A stretch of DNA of 64,000 nucleotides from Candidatus Protoclostridium gallicola (GCA_904387375.1 CAJFLE010000001.1:1-64000), one strand, 5' to 3'. Shown: positions 1 to 8,805, counted from the stretch's first letter. Notes: generated by a model not told the origin, from the letters alone. Numbers and translations: made by a program.

Positions 1-1
1 A

Positions 2-79
2 TTTCGCGGGAAATCCGTACGGCGAAGCCGCACGTCCCCGAAGATTGCCTTACGGCATCGAGGGGGATTTCACGCGAAA
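2..79. repeat. Long imperfect inverted repeat / structured intergenic element
   Basis: Bases 2-16 pair with 65-79 in a stem of about 14 pairs with one mismatch. Inside it are two smaller hairpins (a CGGC/GCCG stem at 20-30 and a TGCC/GGCA stem at 46-57). The shape is a three-way junction, typical of palindromic intergenic repeats (REP- or MITE-like) or of a structured RNA. A second hairpin follows at 112-149 (nine-base arms ATTGCGCAC / GTGCGCAAT). The element is GC-rich against an AT-rich tig promoter region. No reading frame with coding character is seen. Its nature is unknown; the window edge may cut it. Confidence 0.45.
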
Positions 80-195
80 GAACGCAAAAGATCCCGCAGA
101 CGCGTCTGCCAATTGCGCACGCCCGTGGCGAGCGTTAGCGGTGCGCAATGGATCGGATATATTTTAATATAAAAGCAAAAAAAAGTAAATATTAT

Positions 196-223
196 TTGAC
201 TTAAATTTCCGAATATGTTAAAT
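196..223 (+). promoter_or_regulatory. Promoter of tig
   Basis: TTGACT (196-201) and TTAAAT (218-223) with a 16-base spacer in an AT-rich stretch, about 50 bases upstream of the tig start, which has its own AAGGAG ribosome binding site. Confidence 0.5.
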
Positions 224-276
224 TATTAGCTGAACTTTTTTTAACGGAAAACGAAAAGCATCCACAAGGAGCAGAA

Positions 277-1713
277 ATGAAGTACACTTTAAGCAAAGAA
301 AAGAGCGAAATCACGCTGAAATTCGAAGCGACGGAAGCGGAGTGGCAGGACGCCGAAACGAGGGCGTACCGCGAAACGAAGGGCAAGTACAGAGTGCCCG
401 GATTCCGTCAGGGACACGCGCCCAAGCATATGATAGAGTCCATGTACGGCGCGGGCGTGTTCGCCGACGACGCCATGGATATCCTGATCCAGGACGGCTA
501 CGAGAAGTTCCTCGGCGAGCACGAGGACATCGTGCCTCTCGACCGCCCGAGCGCGTCCGTCGATTCCTTCGACGGCAAGAAATTCGCGTTCTCTCTCAGA
601 TTCCCCGTGACGCCCGAAGTCGAGCTCGGCAAATACAAGGGTGTGGAAGTCGAAAAGGCGGAGTATACCGTCAGCGATGATCAGGTGGAAGAAGAGCTTA
701 AACGCGCGGTGGAAAGAAGCGCGCGCTTCGAGGATAAGGACACCGAGGCGGAGAACGGCGACGTCGTCAACCTCGACTATAAAGGCACCGTGGACGGCGT
801 GGCGTTCGACGGCGGTACGGCGGAAAAATACAGCCTGACGCTCGGCTCGCACACCTTCATCCCCGGATTCGAGGAACAGCTCGTCGGCGTGAAAAAGGGC
901 GACGAGAAGGACGTCAAAGTCAGATTCCCCGACGATTACCATGCCGACGAACTCAAAGGCAAGGAAGCCGTGTTCGCATGCAAGATCAACGGCGTGTCCG
1001 CGAAGAAGGTGCCGGCAATGGACGACGCGTGGGCGAAAGAGGTATCCGAATTCGACACTCTCGACGCTTACCGCGCCAGCATAAAGGACAACATGATAAA
1101 GCAGGGCGAGAGCCGCGCGCGCACCGAGAACGAGAACAACATCATCAACGCCATCGTGGACGCGTCGAGCGCGGATATCCCCGAAGTGCTCATTCAGAAC
1201 TATCTCGGCGACATGCTGCGCGACATCGAAATGCGCCTGTACTATCAGGGCATGAAGCTGGAAGACTATTTCAGATACACCGGCACGACGGAAGAGGACT
1301 TCCGCAAGGAGCGTCACGACGACGCCCGCCGCGGCGCGCTGACCCGCCTCTGCCTCGAAGAGATCATAAAGCGCGAGAACATCACGGCCACCGACGAGGA
1401 AGCGGAGAAGAAGTACGACGAGACAATGCCCGCTCCCGCCGACGGCAGCGAGAAGCGCAAGCCCGACGAGCGCGAACTCGGCTATCTCAAAAACGAAATA
1501 GTCATGGAAAAGCTCATGAATATGCTCGTGGATAACGCCGTGTTTACCGAGAAGAAAGCGGAAGGCGAAAAGCCCGCAGCAAAGAAAACGGCCGCTAAGA
1601 AGCCCGCGGCCAAAAAGACCGCTGCCGGCGCTTCGTCCAAAACCGCCGCAAAGAAAACCACGGCAAAGAAAGCCACTTCCGAGGAAAAAGCGGAGGAAAA
1701 ACCCGCCGAGTGA
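277..1713 (+). CDS. tig: Trigger factor (ribosome-associated chaperone, prolyl isomerase)
   Basis: Folds nascent chains at the ribosome exit tunnel. The ribosome-binding signature GFRQGHAP is at residues 42-49, an FKBP-type isomerase domain lies around 150-240, and the chaperone domain follows. ATG start with AAGGAG upstream. It heads a tig-clpP-clpX cluster, a common bacterial arrangement. Unusual point: the last ~50 residues are a lysine/alanine/proline tail built from AAKK-type repeats, resembling histone H1-like or nucleic-acid-binding tails; ordinary trigger factors (about 430 residues) end before this. The tail ends in an acidic stretch. Family assignment is secure; the tail's role is unknown. 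Confidence 0.96.
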   Translation: MKYTLSKEKSEITLKFEATEAEWQDAETRAYRETKGKYRVPGFRQGHAPKHMIESMYGAGVFADDAMDILIQDGYEKFLGEHEDIVPLDRPSASVDSFDGKKFAFSLRFPVTPEVELGKYKGVEVEKAEYTVSDDQVEEELKRAVERSARFEDKDTEAENGDVVNLDYKGTVDGVAFDGGTAEKYSLTLGSHTFIPGFEEQLVGVKKGDEKDVKVRFPDDYHADELKGKEAVFACKINGVSAKKVPAMDDAWAKEVSEFDTLDAYRASIKDNMIKQGESRARTENENNIINAIVDASSADIPEVLIQNYLGDMLRDIEMRLYYQGMKLEDYFRYTGTTEEDFRKERHDDARRGALTRLCLEEIIKRENITATDEEAEKKYDETMPAPADGSEKRKPDERELGYLKNEIVMEKLMNMLVDNAVFTEKKAEGEKPAAKKTAAKKPAAKKTAAGASSKTAAKKTTAKKATSEEKAEEKPAE

Positions 1714-1783
1714 TCCGGAAGCGGAATAAAAAGAGGACGATACGGATATAGTTTATTCAGACATTAAGGAGGTCTGCCGACAA

Positions 1784-2380
1784 ATGTATATAAGAAACGA
1801 TCTTGTGCCCATGGTCGTCGAACAGACGAACCGCGGCGAGCGCTCGTATGACCTTTACTCCCGCATGCTCGAAGACCGTATAGTCTTTCTTAACGGCGAG
1901 GTCAACGACGTGAGCGCGAACATAGTCATCGCGCAGCTCATATATCTCGAAGCCAAGGATCCGGATAAAGACATCAGCCTGTACATCAATTCTCCCGGCG
2001 GTTCTGTTTCCGCCGGCATGGGCATATACGACACGATGAACTTCATCAAGCCCGACGTGTCCACGATCTGCGTGGGCATGGCGGCGTCGATGGGCGCGTT
2101 CCTGCTCAGCTCGGGCGCGAAGGGCAAGCGCATAAGCCTTCCCAACAGCGAGATCATGATCCATCAGCCCCTCGGCGGCGCCCAGGGTCAGGCGACGGAC
2201 ATCATGATTCAGGCCGAGCATATAATGAGAATCAAGAAGAAGATGAACGAAATCCTGTCCGCCAACAGCGGGCAGCCGCTCGAAAAGATCGAGCGCGACG
2301 TCGAACGCGACCATTATATGAGCGCGCAGGAAGCGCTCGAATACGGTCTGATCGACAAGATATTCGAAAAGAGAGGCTGA
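1784..2380 (+). CDS. clpP: ATP-dependent Clp protease proteolytic subunit
   Basis: Serine peptidase of the ClpXP complex, cytoplasmic, degrading tagged or misfolded proteins. At 198 residues it has the normal family length. The catalytic triad is visible as Ser102 (GMAASMGAF), His127 (MIHQPLGG) and Asp176. A GGAGGT ribosome binding site lies just upstream of the ATG. It ends one base before the clpX start codon, so the two are co-translated, consistent with their products forming one protease. Confidence 0.97.
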   Translation: MYIRNDLVPMVVEQTNRGERSYDLYSRMLEDRIVFLNGEVNDVSANIVIAQLIYLEAKDPDKDISLYINSPGGSVSAGMGIYDTMNFIKPDVSTICVGMAASMGAFLLSSGAKGKRISLPNSEIMIHQPLGGAQGQATDIMIQAEHIMRIKKKMNEILSANSGQPLEKIERDVERDHYMSAQEALEYGLIDKIFEKRG

Positions 2381-2381
2381 T

Positions 2382-3707
2382 TTGGAAATTTACGGAGAAG
2401 TCAGACACTGCGAATTCTGCGGCAAGACGGAGAACGAAGTCGGCAAGCTCATAAGCGCGCCCAGCGGCGTGTGCATCTGCAACGACTGCGTCGATCTTTG
2501 CTGCGATCTCCTGTACGACGAGCCGTCCGGCGCTCCCGGCGCCGAGCCGCTTCCCGATCTTCCCACGCCCATGGAAATAAAAGCCGCGCTCGACGAGTAC
2601 ATCGTCGGCCAGGACGAGGCTAAAAAGGCGCTGTCCGTCGCGGTTTACAACCACTACAAGCGTATCAACTTCAACTCCCGCGGCGCGAAGAAGGGCGACA
2701 AGTCCGAACGCGCCGAGCATGCGGAGCATAAGGCGGAAGGGGAAGAGACCCGCTCGGGGCTCAAAGACAGGAAGGGCGAGATAGAACTGAAAAAGAGCAA
2801 CATACTCATGCTCGGCCCGACGGGCTGCGGCAAGACGCTGCTCGCTCAGACGCTGTCCCGCATTCTCAACGTGCCTTTCGCCGTCGCGGACGCCACCACG
2901 CTCACCGAAGCGGGCTACGTAGGCGAGGACGTCGAGAACATTCTGCTCAAACTCATACAGAGCGCGGACTACGATATCCCGCGCGCGGAAATAGGCATCG
3001 TATACATCGACGAGATAGACAAGATCTCGCGCAAGAGCGAGAACACGTCCATCACGCGCGACGTGTCCGGCGAGGGCGTGCAGCAGGCGCTGCTCAAAAT
3101 AATAGAGAGCACCGTCGCCAACGTGCCCCCTCAGGGCGGCCGCAAGCACCCCCAGCAGGAGTGCCTGCAGATAGACACGACCAATATCCTTTTCATCTTT
3201 GGCGGCGCGTTCGTCGGGCTGGAAAAGATAGTCGAGCAGCGTAAGGACGGCAGCTCGATGGGCTTCGGCGGCAGCGTCAAGAGCAAGCACGACGTCAGCG
3301 TGGGCGAGGCGCTCCGCGAGGTTCAGCCCCAGGATCTCATCAAATTCGGGCTTATCCCCGAATTCGTGGGCAGGGTGCCCGTGACCGTTAGCCTGAACGC
3401 GCTCGACCGCAACGCGCTCGTAAACATTCTCACGCAGCCCAAGGACGCGCTCGTCAAACAGTACGAAAAGCTGTTCGAGATCGACGGCATCAAGCTGGAA
3501 TTCGAACAGGGCGCGATCGAGGCCATAGCCGACAAGGCGATAGCGCTCGACACCGGTGCGCGCGGACTGCGCACGATAATAGAAAACGCGATGATGAACC
3601 TTATGTTCACCAGCCCGTCGGACAAGGAAATCGAAAAGATAATCATCACCAGAGATTTCATGAACGGCACCGGCGATCCGGTCATCATAAGAAAAAAGGC
3701 CGCGTAA
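2382..3707 (+). CDS. clpX: ATP-dependent Clp protease ATP-binding subunit ClpX
   Basis: AAA+ unfoldase that feeds ClpP. The start codon is TTG, placed one base after the clpP stop. The N-terminal zinc domain has Cys10, Cys13, Cys33 and Cys36; Walker A is GPTGCGKT at 145-152; Walker B is IVYIDEIDK. Length (441) exceeds the usual ~410-430 because a lysine/glutamate/histidine-rich segment at about residues 97-131 separates the N-terminal linker from the first AAA+ strand. The C-terminal small AAA+ domain is complete. Followed by a strong terminator. Confidence 0.96.
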   Translation: MEIYGEVRHCEFCGKTENEVGKLISAPSGVCICNDCVDLCCDLLYDEPSGAPGAEPLPDLPTPMEIKAALDEYIVGQDEAKKALSVAVYNHYKRINFNSRGAKKGDKSERAEHAEHKAEGEETRSGLKDRKGEIELKKSNILMLGPTGCGKTLLAQTLSRILNVPFAVADATTLTEAGYVGEDVENILLKLIQSADYDIPRAEIGIVYIDEIDKISRKSENTSITRDVSGEGVQQALLKIIESTVANVPPQGGRKHPQQECLQIDTTNILFIFGGAFVGLEKIVEQRKDGSSMGFGGSVKSKHDVSVGEALREVQPQDLIKFGLIPEFVGRVPVTVSLNALDRNALVNILTQPKDALVKQYEKLFEIDGIKLEFEQGAIEAIADKAIALDTGARGLRTIIENAMMNLMFTSPSDKEIEKIIITRDFMNGTGDPVIIRKKAA

Positions 3708-3723
3708 TCATCTTTCAGAACTC

Positions 3724-3757
3724 AAAAACGCTTCCGGAATTTTCCGGAAGCGTTTTT
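3724..3757. terminator. Bidirectional terminator after clpX
   Basis: A 14-base stem with a five-base loop, A-rich on its left and T-rich on its right. It can stop clpX from the left and the SIMPL gene from the right, which converge here. Confidence 0.9.
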
Positions 3758-3761
3758 CGCA

Positions 3762-4424
3762 TTATTTAATTTCCGCGTCGGCGGCGAACACGGCGCGCAC
3801 CTGCGCGGTAAAAGTCACAGTGGTCGTGCCGAACGCGTCCGCGCCGTAAGTCTCCGAGCAGTATTCTTCGCTCAGCCTCAGAGGTCTGCCAGACGCGCCC
3901 AGCGCCGCGGCCTTTGCGCAGGCGTCCTCCGCCGCTGCCGCCAGCGCTCTGCTTTCGTATCTGCCGCTTTCCGAGCAGCCGTACGATACGTTGATATATC
4001 CGCCCAGCCCCGCGTCGGCGAGCGCGGCTTTTATCTCGCTTACGCGCGCCACCTCGTGCGTCGTCACCGTCACGTACGCCCGGGCGTAGCAGCCCGTGCC
4101 GTTATATACCGGCCCGCTTCCGTTATCCGTCACCCGTACGGTGCCGAACGGCGCCGCCGCGGCGCGTATGGCTGCCGCTTTCTCCGCGCACAGCGCCGCC
4201 GCTTCGCCCGCGGTGTTTCCGACGCATTCCGCCTGCCCGCCGATCACGCACGTGTCCGCCTCCGCGGTTATCTCCGCGCTGCCGATAACCTCGATCTTTG
4301 CCGCCGCCGGCACCGCCGCGGCTTCCGCATAATTCGGCGCCGCCGCCGTCGCGGTGAGCGCGCACGCCCCGGTCGCCGCCAGCACGAGCGCCGATAAAAT
4401 GAGCAGTATCGCTTTCTTTTTCAT
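3762..4424 (-). CDS. Secreted SIMPL-domain protein
   Basis: 220 residues with a Lys-rich N-terminus and a hydrophobic stretch to about residue 30 (signal peptide, Ala-rich cleavage region), then a SIMPL domain (DUF541, named after a SIMPL kinase-associated protein; related to periplasmic/outer proteins such as BP26). Visible family traits are the start IEVIGSAEITAEAD and the repeated Ala-rich amphipathic helices. The function of SIMPL proteins in Gram-positives is not settled. GGAGGT ribosome binding site upstream. Divergent from a second SIMPL gene at 4563 that lacks a signal peptide. Confidence 0.8.
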   Translation of the reverse strand: MKKKAILLILSALVLAATGACALTATAAAPNYAEAAAVPAAAKIEVIGSAEITAEADTCVIGGQAECVGNTAGEAAALCAEKAAAIRAAAAPFGTVRVTDNGSGPVYNGTGCYARAYVTVTTHEVARVSEIKAALADAGLGGYINVSYGCSESGRYESRALAAAAEDACAKAAALGASGRPLRLSEEYCSETYGADAFGTTTVTFTAQVRAVFAADAEIK

Positions 4425-4562
4425 GAAAAATCACCTCCGTTAAGCGTTTCGTTTAGTTTGCCATAATTTTCCTTTTATATGCGCACAGCCCGTATTTTAA
4501 CGCCTGTTTCATATCTCTTTCGTATACTTTCGGAAAATTACTAAGAGACGGAGGATGATAAA

Positions 4563-5198
4563 ATGAAAACCGTAACCGTTAAAGGAATAGGAAAAATCAG
4601 CCGCAGGCCGGACGAGGCGACGCTGAATCTCACCGTCGAGGCCGCTGAAAAGACGTATGCCGGGGCTTCCGCGGCTGCCGATAAGCGTACGGGCGCGCTG
4701 AAAACGGCGCTCGCTTCGGCAGGCTTTGCCGCCGATCTTCTCCGGACGTCGTCGTACTCCGTGGACGCGGCGTACGAAAACGTGCGCGGCTCGGACGGCG
4801 TCTGCGAGCGCAGACAGGTCGGATACAGATGCACGCACCGCCTGACGCTGACGTTCCCGCTTTCGCGCGAAAGACTCGCCGCGGCGCTGAACGCTGCGGC
4901 AGACAGCGGGGCATGCAGCGAATGCACCGTTCGCTTTTCGCTGTCCGACGGGGAAGAGGCCGTGCGCGAAGCGCTTGCCTCCGCCTGCCGCGACGCCGCG
5001 GAGCGCGCCGGTACGATCGCCCGCGCCTGCGGAGCCGCGCTCGGCAGCATAACCGAAGTCGTGCAGGATTCCGCGCGCCGCCCCTTGCAATCGGACACCG
5101 TGTTCCGCCCGCAGCTTATGCGCGCCGCCGCTGCCGACATAACGCCCGACGACGTGCGTACGGAAGAGAGCGTCACGATCACCTGGGAGCTTCTCTAA
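4563..5198 (+). CDS. Cytoplasmic SIMPL-domain protein (DUF541)
   Basis: 211 residues beginning directly with the SIMPL core (VTVKGIGKISRRPDEATLNLTVEA), with no signal peptide or membrane segment, so probably cytoplasmic. ATG with a GGAGG ribosome binding site about eight bases upstream. It is a paralogue of the secreted SIMPL protein on the other side of the 138-base divergent intergenic region. Followed by an intrinsic terminator at 5222. Specific role unknown. Confidence 0.8.
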   Translation: MKTVTVKGIGKISRRPDEATLNLTVEAAEKTYAGASAAADKRTGALKTALASAGFAADLLRTSSYSVDAAYENVRGSDGVCERRQVGYRCTHRLTLTFPLSRERLAAALNAAADSGACSECTVRFSLSDGEEAVREALASACRDAAERAGTIARACGAALGSITEVVQDSARRPLQSDTVFRPQLMRAAAADITPDDVRTEESVTITWELL

Positions 5199-5221
5199 AA
5201 GAAATAATATAACCGATTGCG

Positions 5222-5258
5222 CAAGCCGTTCCGGAAATCTGTTTCCGGGGCGGCTTTT
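5222..5258 (+). terminator. Terminator after the second SIMPL gene
   Basis: About 15-base stem (AAGCCGTTCCGGAAA pairing with its near complement) with a TCTG loop, followed by TTTT. Confidence 0.8.
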
Positions 5259-5355
5259 ACTCTGCCGGGTTGTGGATAACCCGCGGGCGCGTACCGCCCG
5301 AAACGCCGAAAAATAGTAGCATAAAATTGACAAACGGGAAATTTTGCAAAAACAC

Positions 5356-5388
5356 TTGACATCGGGGGGGGGTGTAGTAAAATATAAT
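5356..5388 (+). promoter_or_regulatory. Promoter of the surface-protein operon with a nine-G spacer tract
   Basis: A perfect -35 box TTGACA (5356-5361), then a run of nine G (5364-5372), then TAAAAT (5378-5383, spacer 16) overlapping TATAAT (5383-5388, spacer 21). The next gene starts 85 to 91 bases downstream. Gain or loss of a G would move the spacer through the optimum of 17. The 5' leader contains an eight-base inverted repeat (CCCGACAG at 5390-5397, CTGTCGGG at 5452-5459). Confidence 0.75.
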
Positions 5389-5479
5389 CCCCGACAGGTG
5401 GAAAAGCCCGAAAATTTTTCAGAATTCGACACATAAACAGGTTTTTTCGCGCTGTCGGGCTGATATACTTACCTTGCCC

Positions 5480-6223
5480 ATGGAAAAGACGAAGAGAAAA
5501 AAGAACGACCTTGCCGCCGTGATAATCATGATCGTGCTGGCAGTCATACTGATTCCGGTGCTGGCGGTGAACCTGACCCTCATAATAAAGGGCAGCATCG
5601 ATCCGGATAACCCGCCGTCGGTGTTCGGCGTCGCGCCGCTCGCGGTGACGTCGGGATCCATGGAAGGCGACGAGCCGGACAGCTTCGGCGAAGGCTCGCT
5701 GATCTTTGTCAGACTGCTCTCGGAAGAAGAGAAGCAGACGCTCGAAGAGGGCGACATAGTCACATTCCGTGCGTCCGGATCATACGTAACTCACCGGATA
5801 GTGTCGCGCAACTTCGACGGGGAAACGCTGACGTCCGTCGTTACGCGCGGCGACGCCAACGACGCGACCGACGGCGCGATTCCGCTGGAAAATATAGTCG
5901 GTATATGTACCGCGAGCGCGGCCGGTCTCGGCGGCTTCACGATGTTTCTGCAGACGCCGGGCGGCATACTCGTCTTCGTGGGCGTGCCCGTGCTGCTGTT
6001 CATAATATACGACGTTACGCGTATCATACTGCATAACCGCCGCGTCAAGGCGGAAAACGCGTCCGCGTCCGCGGACGAAAGCGCCGCCGCGCTCGCCGAA
6101 AAGGACGAGGAAATCCGCCGCCTGCGCAGCCTTCTCGGGGATAAGGAATCGGCGCCGCAGGATTCCGCGCCCGACTATTCCGGAAGCGCGCCGCCCGGAC
6201 CTCGCGACGACGGCAATACATAA
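5480..6223 (+). CDS. SipW-type (ER/archaeal-type) signal peptidase I, copy 1
   Basis: Membrane signal peptidase of family S26B. Hydrophobic anchor at about residues 13-38, catalytic Ser in TSGSMEGDEP (about residue 60), catalytic His in SYVTHRI (about 105) where bacterial type I enzymes have Lys, and the aspartate-rich RGDANDATD motif. A second membrane segment (about 155-182) follows an LQTPGG motif shared with copy 2, then a charged cytoplasmic tail with a probable coiled coil. Start taken as ATG at 5480; an in-frame TTG lies at 5474; no good ribosome binding site for either. First gene of the 5.4-14.7 kb operon whose products carry SipW-type signals. Confidence 0.88.
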   Translation: MEKTKRKKNDLAAVIIMIVLAVILIPVLAVNLTLIIKGSIDPDNPPSVFGVAPLAVTSGSMEGDEPDSFGEGSLIFVRLLSEEEKQTLEEGDIVTFRASGSYVTHRIVSRNFDGETLTSVVTRGDANDATDGAIPLENIVGICTASAAGLGGFTMFLQTPGGILVFVGVPVLLFIIYDVTRIILHNRRVKAENASASADESAAALAEKDEEIRRLRSLLGDKESAPQDSAPDYSGSAPPGPRDDGNT

Positions 6224-6329
6224 CGCGCCGCGGCGGAGAATAAGAATTAAAAGAATATTACGGGGGTAAATACGGCGCCCGCGCCACCCGGGAGCCGCTT
6301 TTGCATAAAAAATAACAAGGAGATTCGCT

Positions 6330-7019
6330 ATGACAAACAAGAAAAAAATCGTGTCCAGAATCCTGCTCGTCATCGTCGCGCTGACCCTTATCAGTTTTTG
6401 CTTCATAGGTACGACGCTTGCGAGATATGCGAGCGAGAATTCCGGCAGCGCAAGCACCGGCGTAGCAAAGTGGGCGGTTGCTTTCACCGGCGACGCCACC
6501 GAAACGGAAGGAGAACCGCAGACCGCGTCGTTCGGTAATTTGTCTCCGGCACAGGAGGCATATGCCGACACGCCGAGAACCAATTCCACAGGCGGTAAGA
6601 AAATAGCCGAAATCGCAAACACGGGTGCGGTCGACGCGTACATAACGCTGACCGTCGGCGGGGAAACTCTTGCCGGCCCTGGTTCGTATTCCGATCCCAC
6701 GGAAGACGAGGTCAAGGCGCTGTTCGATATCAAACTGTATTACGCTACTTCCGATCTTGGTGATTCCGTAGAAAGCCCTTCTTCTGAGGGAAGCCTGACG
6801 GCGATTACTTCGGGCACTCAGATCGGGACGGCTCTTGCGGCAACGAGCGGAACGTTCTACATATACGGCGAAGTGATATGGTCGTCCGCAGACGCTGAGA
6901 GCAGCGGCGATCAGGGTGCAGCGGCCGATGCGCTCGATACGTGGGTAGGCGAAAACGTCACAAGCGTTTCGTACGAGATTTCGTACACCGCGGTGCAGGC
7001 GAGCGAACAGCCCGCCTGA
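6330..7019 (+). CDS. SipW-dependent secreted protein, TasA/camelysin-like
   Basis: 229 residues. The basic N-terminus and hydrophobic segment end in GTTLARYASENSGS (ARY at 31-33), the pattern of signal peptides cut by SipW-type peptidases in TasA, TapA and CalY. The mature part is acidic, Ser/Thr/Gly-rich and beta-strand-like (AYITLTVGGETL; VSYEISYTAV), as in fibre-forming TasA/camelysin proteins. No sortase motif. ATG with AAGGAG upstream. Directly follows a SipW-type peptidase gene, its likely processing enzyme. A biofilm or surface fibre role is inferred from family and context only. Confidence 0.75.
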   Translation: MTNKKKIVSRILLVIVALTLISFCFIGTTLARYASENSGSASTGVAKWAVAFTGDATETEGEPQTASFGNLSPAQEAYADTPRTNSTGGKKIAEIANTGAVDAYITLTVGGETLAGPGSYSDPTEDEVKALFDIKLYYATSDLGDSVESPSSEGSLTAITSGTQIGTALAATSGTFYIYGEVIWSSADAESSGDQGAAADALDTWVGENVTSVSYEISYTAVQASEQPA

Positions 7020-7110
7020 CAGGCTTCCTCTTTTACAACAGGAATAAAAATAAGTCATTCCGGCGTTTGGCGTGGCGGCGCGGGCATGACGTACATGACC
7101 GCGCCGTGCG

Positions 7111-7138
7111 CCATGCGGAGCCGGAAAGCTCCGCATGG
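7111..7138 (+). other. Strong intercistronic hairpin without T tract
   Basis: Perfect 11-base stem (CCATGCGGAGC / GCTCCGCATGG) with a six-base loop, in the 165-base gap between the TasA-like gene and the 536-residue gene. No T run follows, so it is not a standard terminator. It may stabilise the upstream mRNA (making the fibre protein more abundant) or mark a processing site. The downstream ATG at 7185 has no clear ribosome binding site. Confidence 0.6.
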
Positions 7139-7184
7139 ATAGGGCGGCGGTTCGACGCGGGAACTCCCGCACCGACATACAGCC

Positions 7185-8795
7185 ATGGAAGACGGAAAAG
7201 ACAGCGCAAACGAAAGCCGGGAAGAAATCCGCAGAACCGAAACGGCGGATACCTTGCCCGCGCCCGAATCTGCTGCAGATAATCTGCGGCAGAAAGATAC
7301 GCCCGCGTCCGCTCCGACGTCGGACATTCCGACCGAAGCCGCGACCGCCGAACACGAAACAACCGAGCCTGCGGCCGACACTGCCGCCGAAGGCGCTTTA
7401 AGCGCGCCCGCAAGCGAGCCGGCGGAAAATTCCGACGGCGTTTTGCCGAGCGCCGAAAAACGCGACTTCCGTGAAATCACGGACGCGGCGGCGGTAAAAC
7501 GCCGTACTTTTTCGTCGCGCATGGGCGACGCCGGATACGTCGCCGGCAGGCGGTACGACGCGGTTAAGAACGCGTTTCTTTGCTGGAAATCGTCCGGCCG
7601 CAGTCCTCAGCCGGTGCGTTCGCGTTTTACTTCCGGCTGCGAAACATTCTATTCGGGCAGACGCATATTCGGCAAACTGTATCTCGTAGGCGGTTATCTC
7701 CGCCTTTTCCTCGCGCTCGATCCCAAAGCGTACGCGGCGGAAAAGTATCATCATAAAGATTATTCCGAAGTGGCGCGGTACTCCAAGTGCCCGCTTATGA
7801 TCAAGCTGTCGTCGGACAGACAGGTAAAAAACGCGCTTGCGCTCATTTCTGACGTTATGACCGCGGCGGGTTTTGCGCGCGACGAAAACTACGTTCCCAA
7901 AGATCAGGCGAACGTATTCAAAAAATCGCGCGCCGCGAAAACCAGGATAGTATACGTGCCCGCTCGGGACGACGAAACGGCTGCGGCCGTAGCGCCCGGG
8001 CAGGGAACCGACGAAAGCGAGGCCGTCGTTCCGGCGGCGGACGCGCGGCTGCCGGTGCGCGCCGGGGTGTATAACTCCGAGGGCGACCGCATAGGCAGAG
8101 TGCGTCGCAGCGTATGGTATGACGAAGATGGAAGCGAGGTAGGCGCGTTCACCCGCACCGACGAAGCGGTGTACTTCGGCGCAGGCGGCGAACGCAAGGG
8201 TTACGTCGACGGCAACGACAACGTGCTGACCCTGTCCGGCGGCTATATGGCGACGCTGAAGCGTATGAGCCGTCTGCCGCTCCTGCTCCTCGTTATTATT
8301 CTCGCGCTGCTGACGGCGCTGTCCGTACTGCTTGCGGCATATCTGATGAGCCGCAGCGGCGGGGACTATGCTCCGGTGCTGTTCGTCGCGGACGCGGAGG
8401 GGCTGAGCTGGGACGAAACGGAAAACCTGCCCGTGTTCATGAACGAACGCTTCGGCGATACGGTAATCGCTCCCGGCATGGAAGGCTCGTACTCGTTTAC
8501 GCTGAAAAACGAAAACGCCGACGCGCTGGATTTTTCGCTTACGTTCTCCGAATCGAACGAGTACGGCATAGACATAGCTTACCGGCTGCGCCGCGACGGC
8601 GCATACATTTCGCAGGACGAATACGTGTCCGCCGCGGAGCTCGGCGTGCGCGATATGTCGATCGAGTCCGGCTCGTCCACCGTGTTCACGCTCGACTGGA
8701 CGTGGCGCGACAGCGACGAGGCCGACACCGCCGCGGGCGAGGCGGGCGCGACGTACACGCTGACCATAACGTTCACCGCGTCCGTACGCGGCTGA
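7185..8795 (+). CDS. Membrane protein with cytoplasmic domain and camelysin-like outer domain
   Basis: 536 residues of three parts. The first ~105 are acidic, Ala/Glu/Thr-rich and probably disordered. Residues ~125-245 form a compact domain (SRFTSGCETFYSGRRIFGKL onward, with FLALDPKAYAAEKYHHKDYS) of a type I recall from other Clostridial membrane proteins but cannot name. A single membrane helix at about 363-387 leads to a ~150-residue beta-rich outer domain resembling the TasA/camelysin-type partners. There is no [AS]RY signal, so it is probably not cut by SipW and stays anchored. It may tether or sense the secreted fibre proteins; that is inference. Start chosen at ATG 7185; no ribosome binding site is evident. 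Confidence 0.6.
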   Translation: MEDGKDSANESREEIRRTETADTLPAPESAADNLRQKDTPASAPTSDIPTEAATAEHETTEPAADTAAEGALSAPASEPAENSDGVLPSAEKRDFREITDAAAVKRRTFSSRMGDAGYVAGRRYDAVKNAFLCWKSSGRSPQPVRSRFTSGCETFYSGRRIFGKLYLVGGYLRLFLALDPKAYAAEKYHHKDYSEVARYSKCPLMIKLSSDRQVKNALALISDVMTAAGFARDENYVPKDQANVFKKSRAAKTRIVYVPARDDETAAAVAPGQGTDESEAVVPAADARLPVRAGVYNSEGDRIGRVRRSVWYDEDGSEVGAFTRTDEAVYFGAGGERKGYVDGNDNVLTLSGGYMATLKRMSRLPLLLLVIILALLTALSVLLAAYLMSRSGGDYAPVLFVADAEGLSWDETENLPVFMNERFGDTVIAPGMEGSYSFTLKNENADALDFSLTFSESNEYGIDIAYRLRRDGAYISQDEYVSAAELGVRDMSIESGSSTVFTLDWTWRDSDEADTAAGEAGATYTLTITFTASVRG

Positions 8796-8805
8796 AAGGA
8801 GCGCG

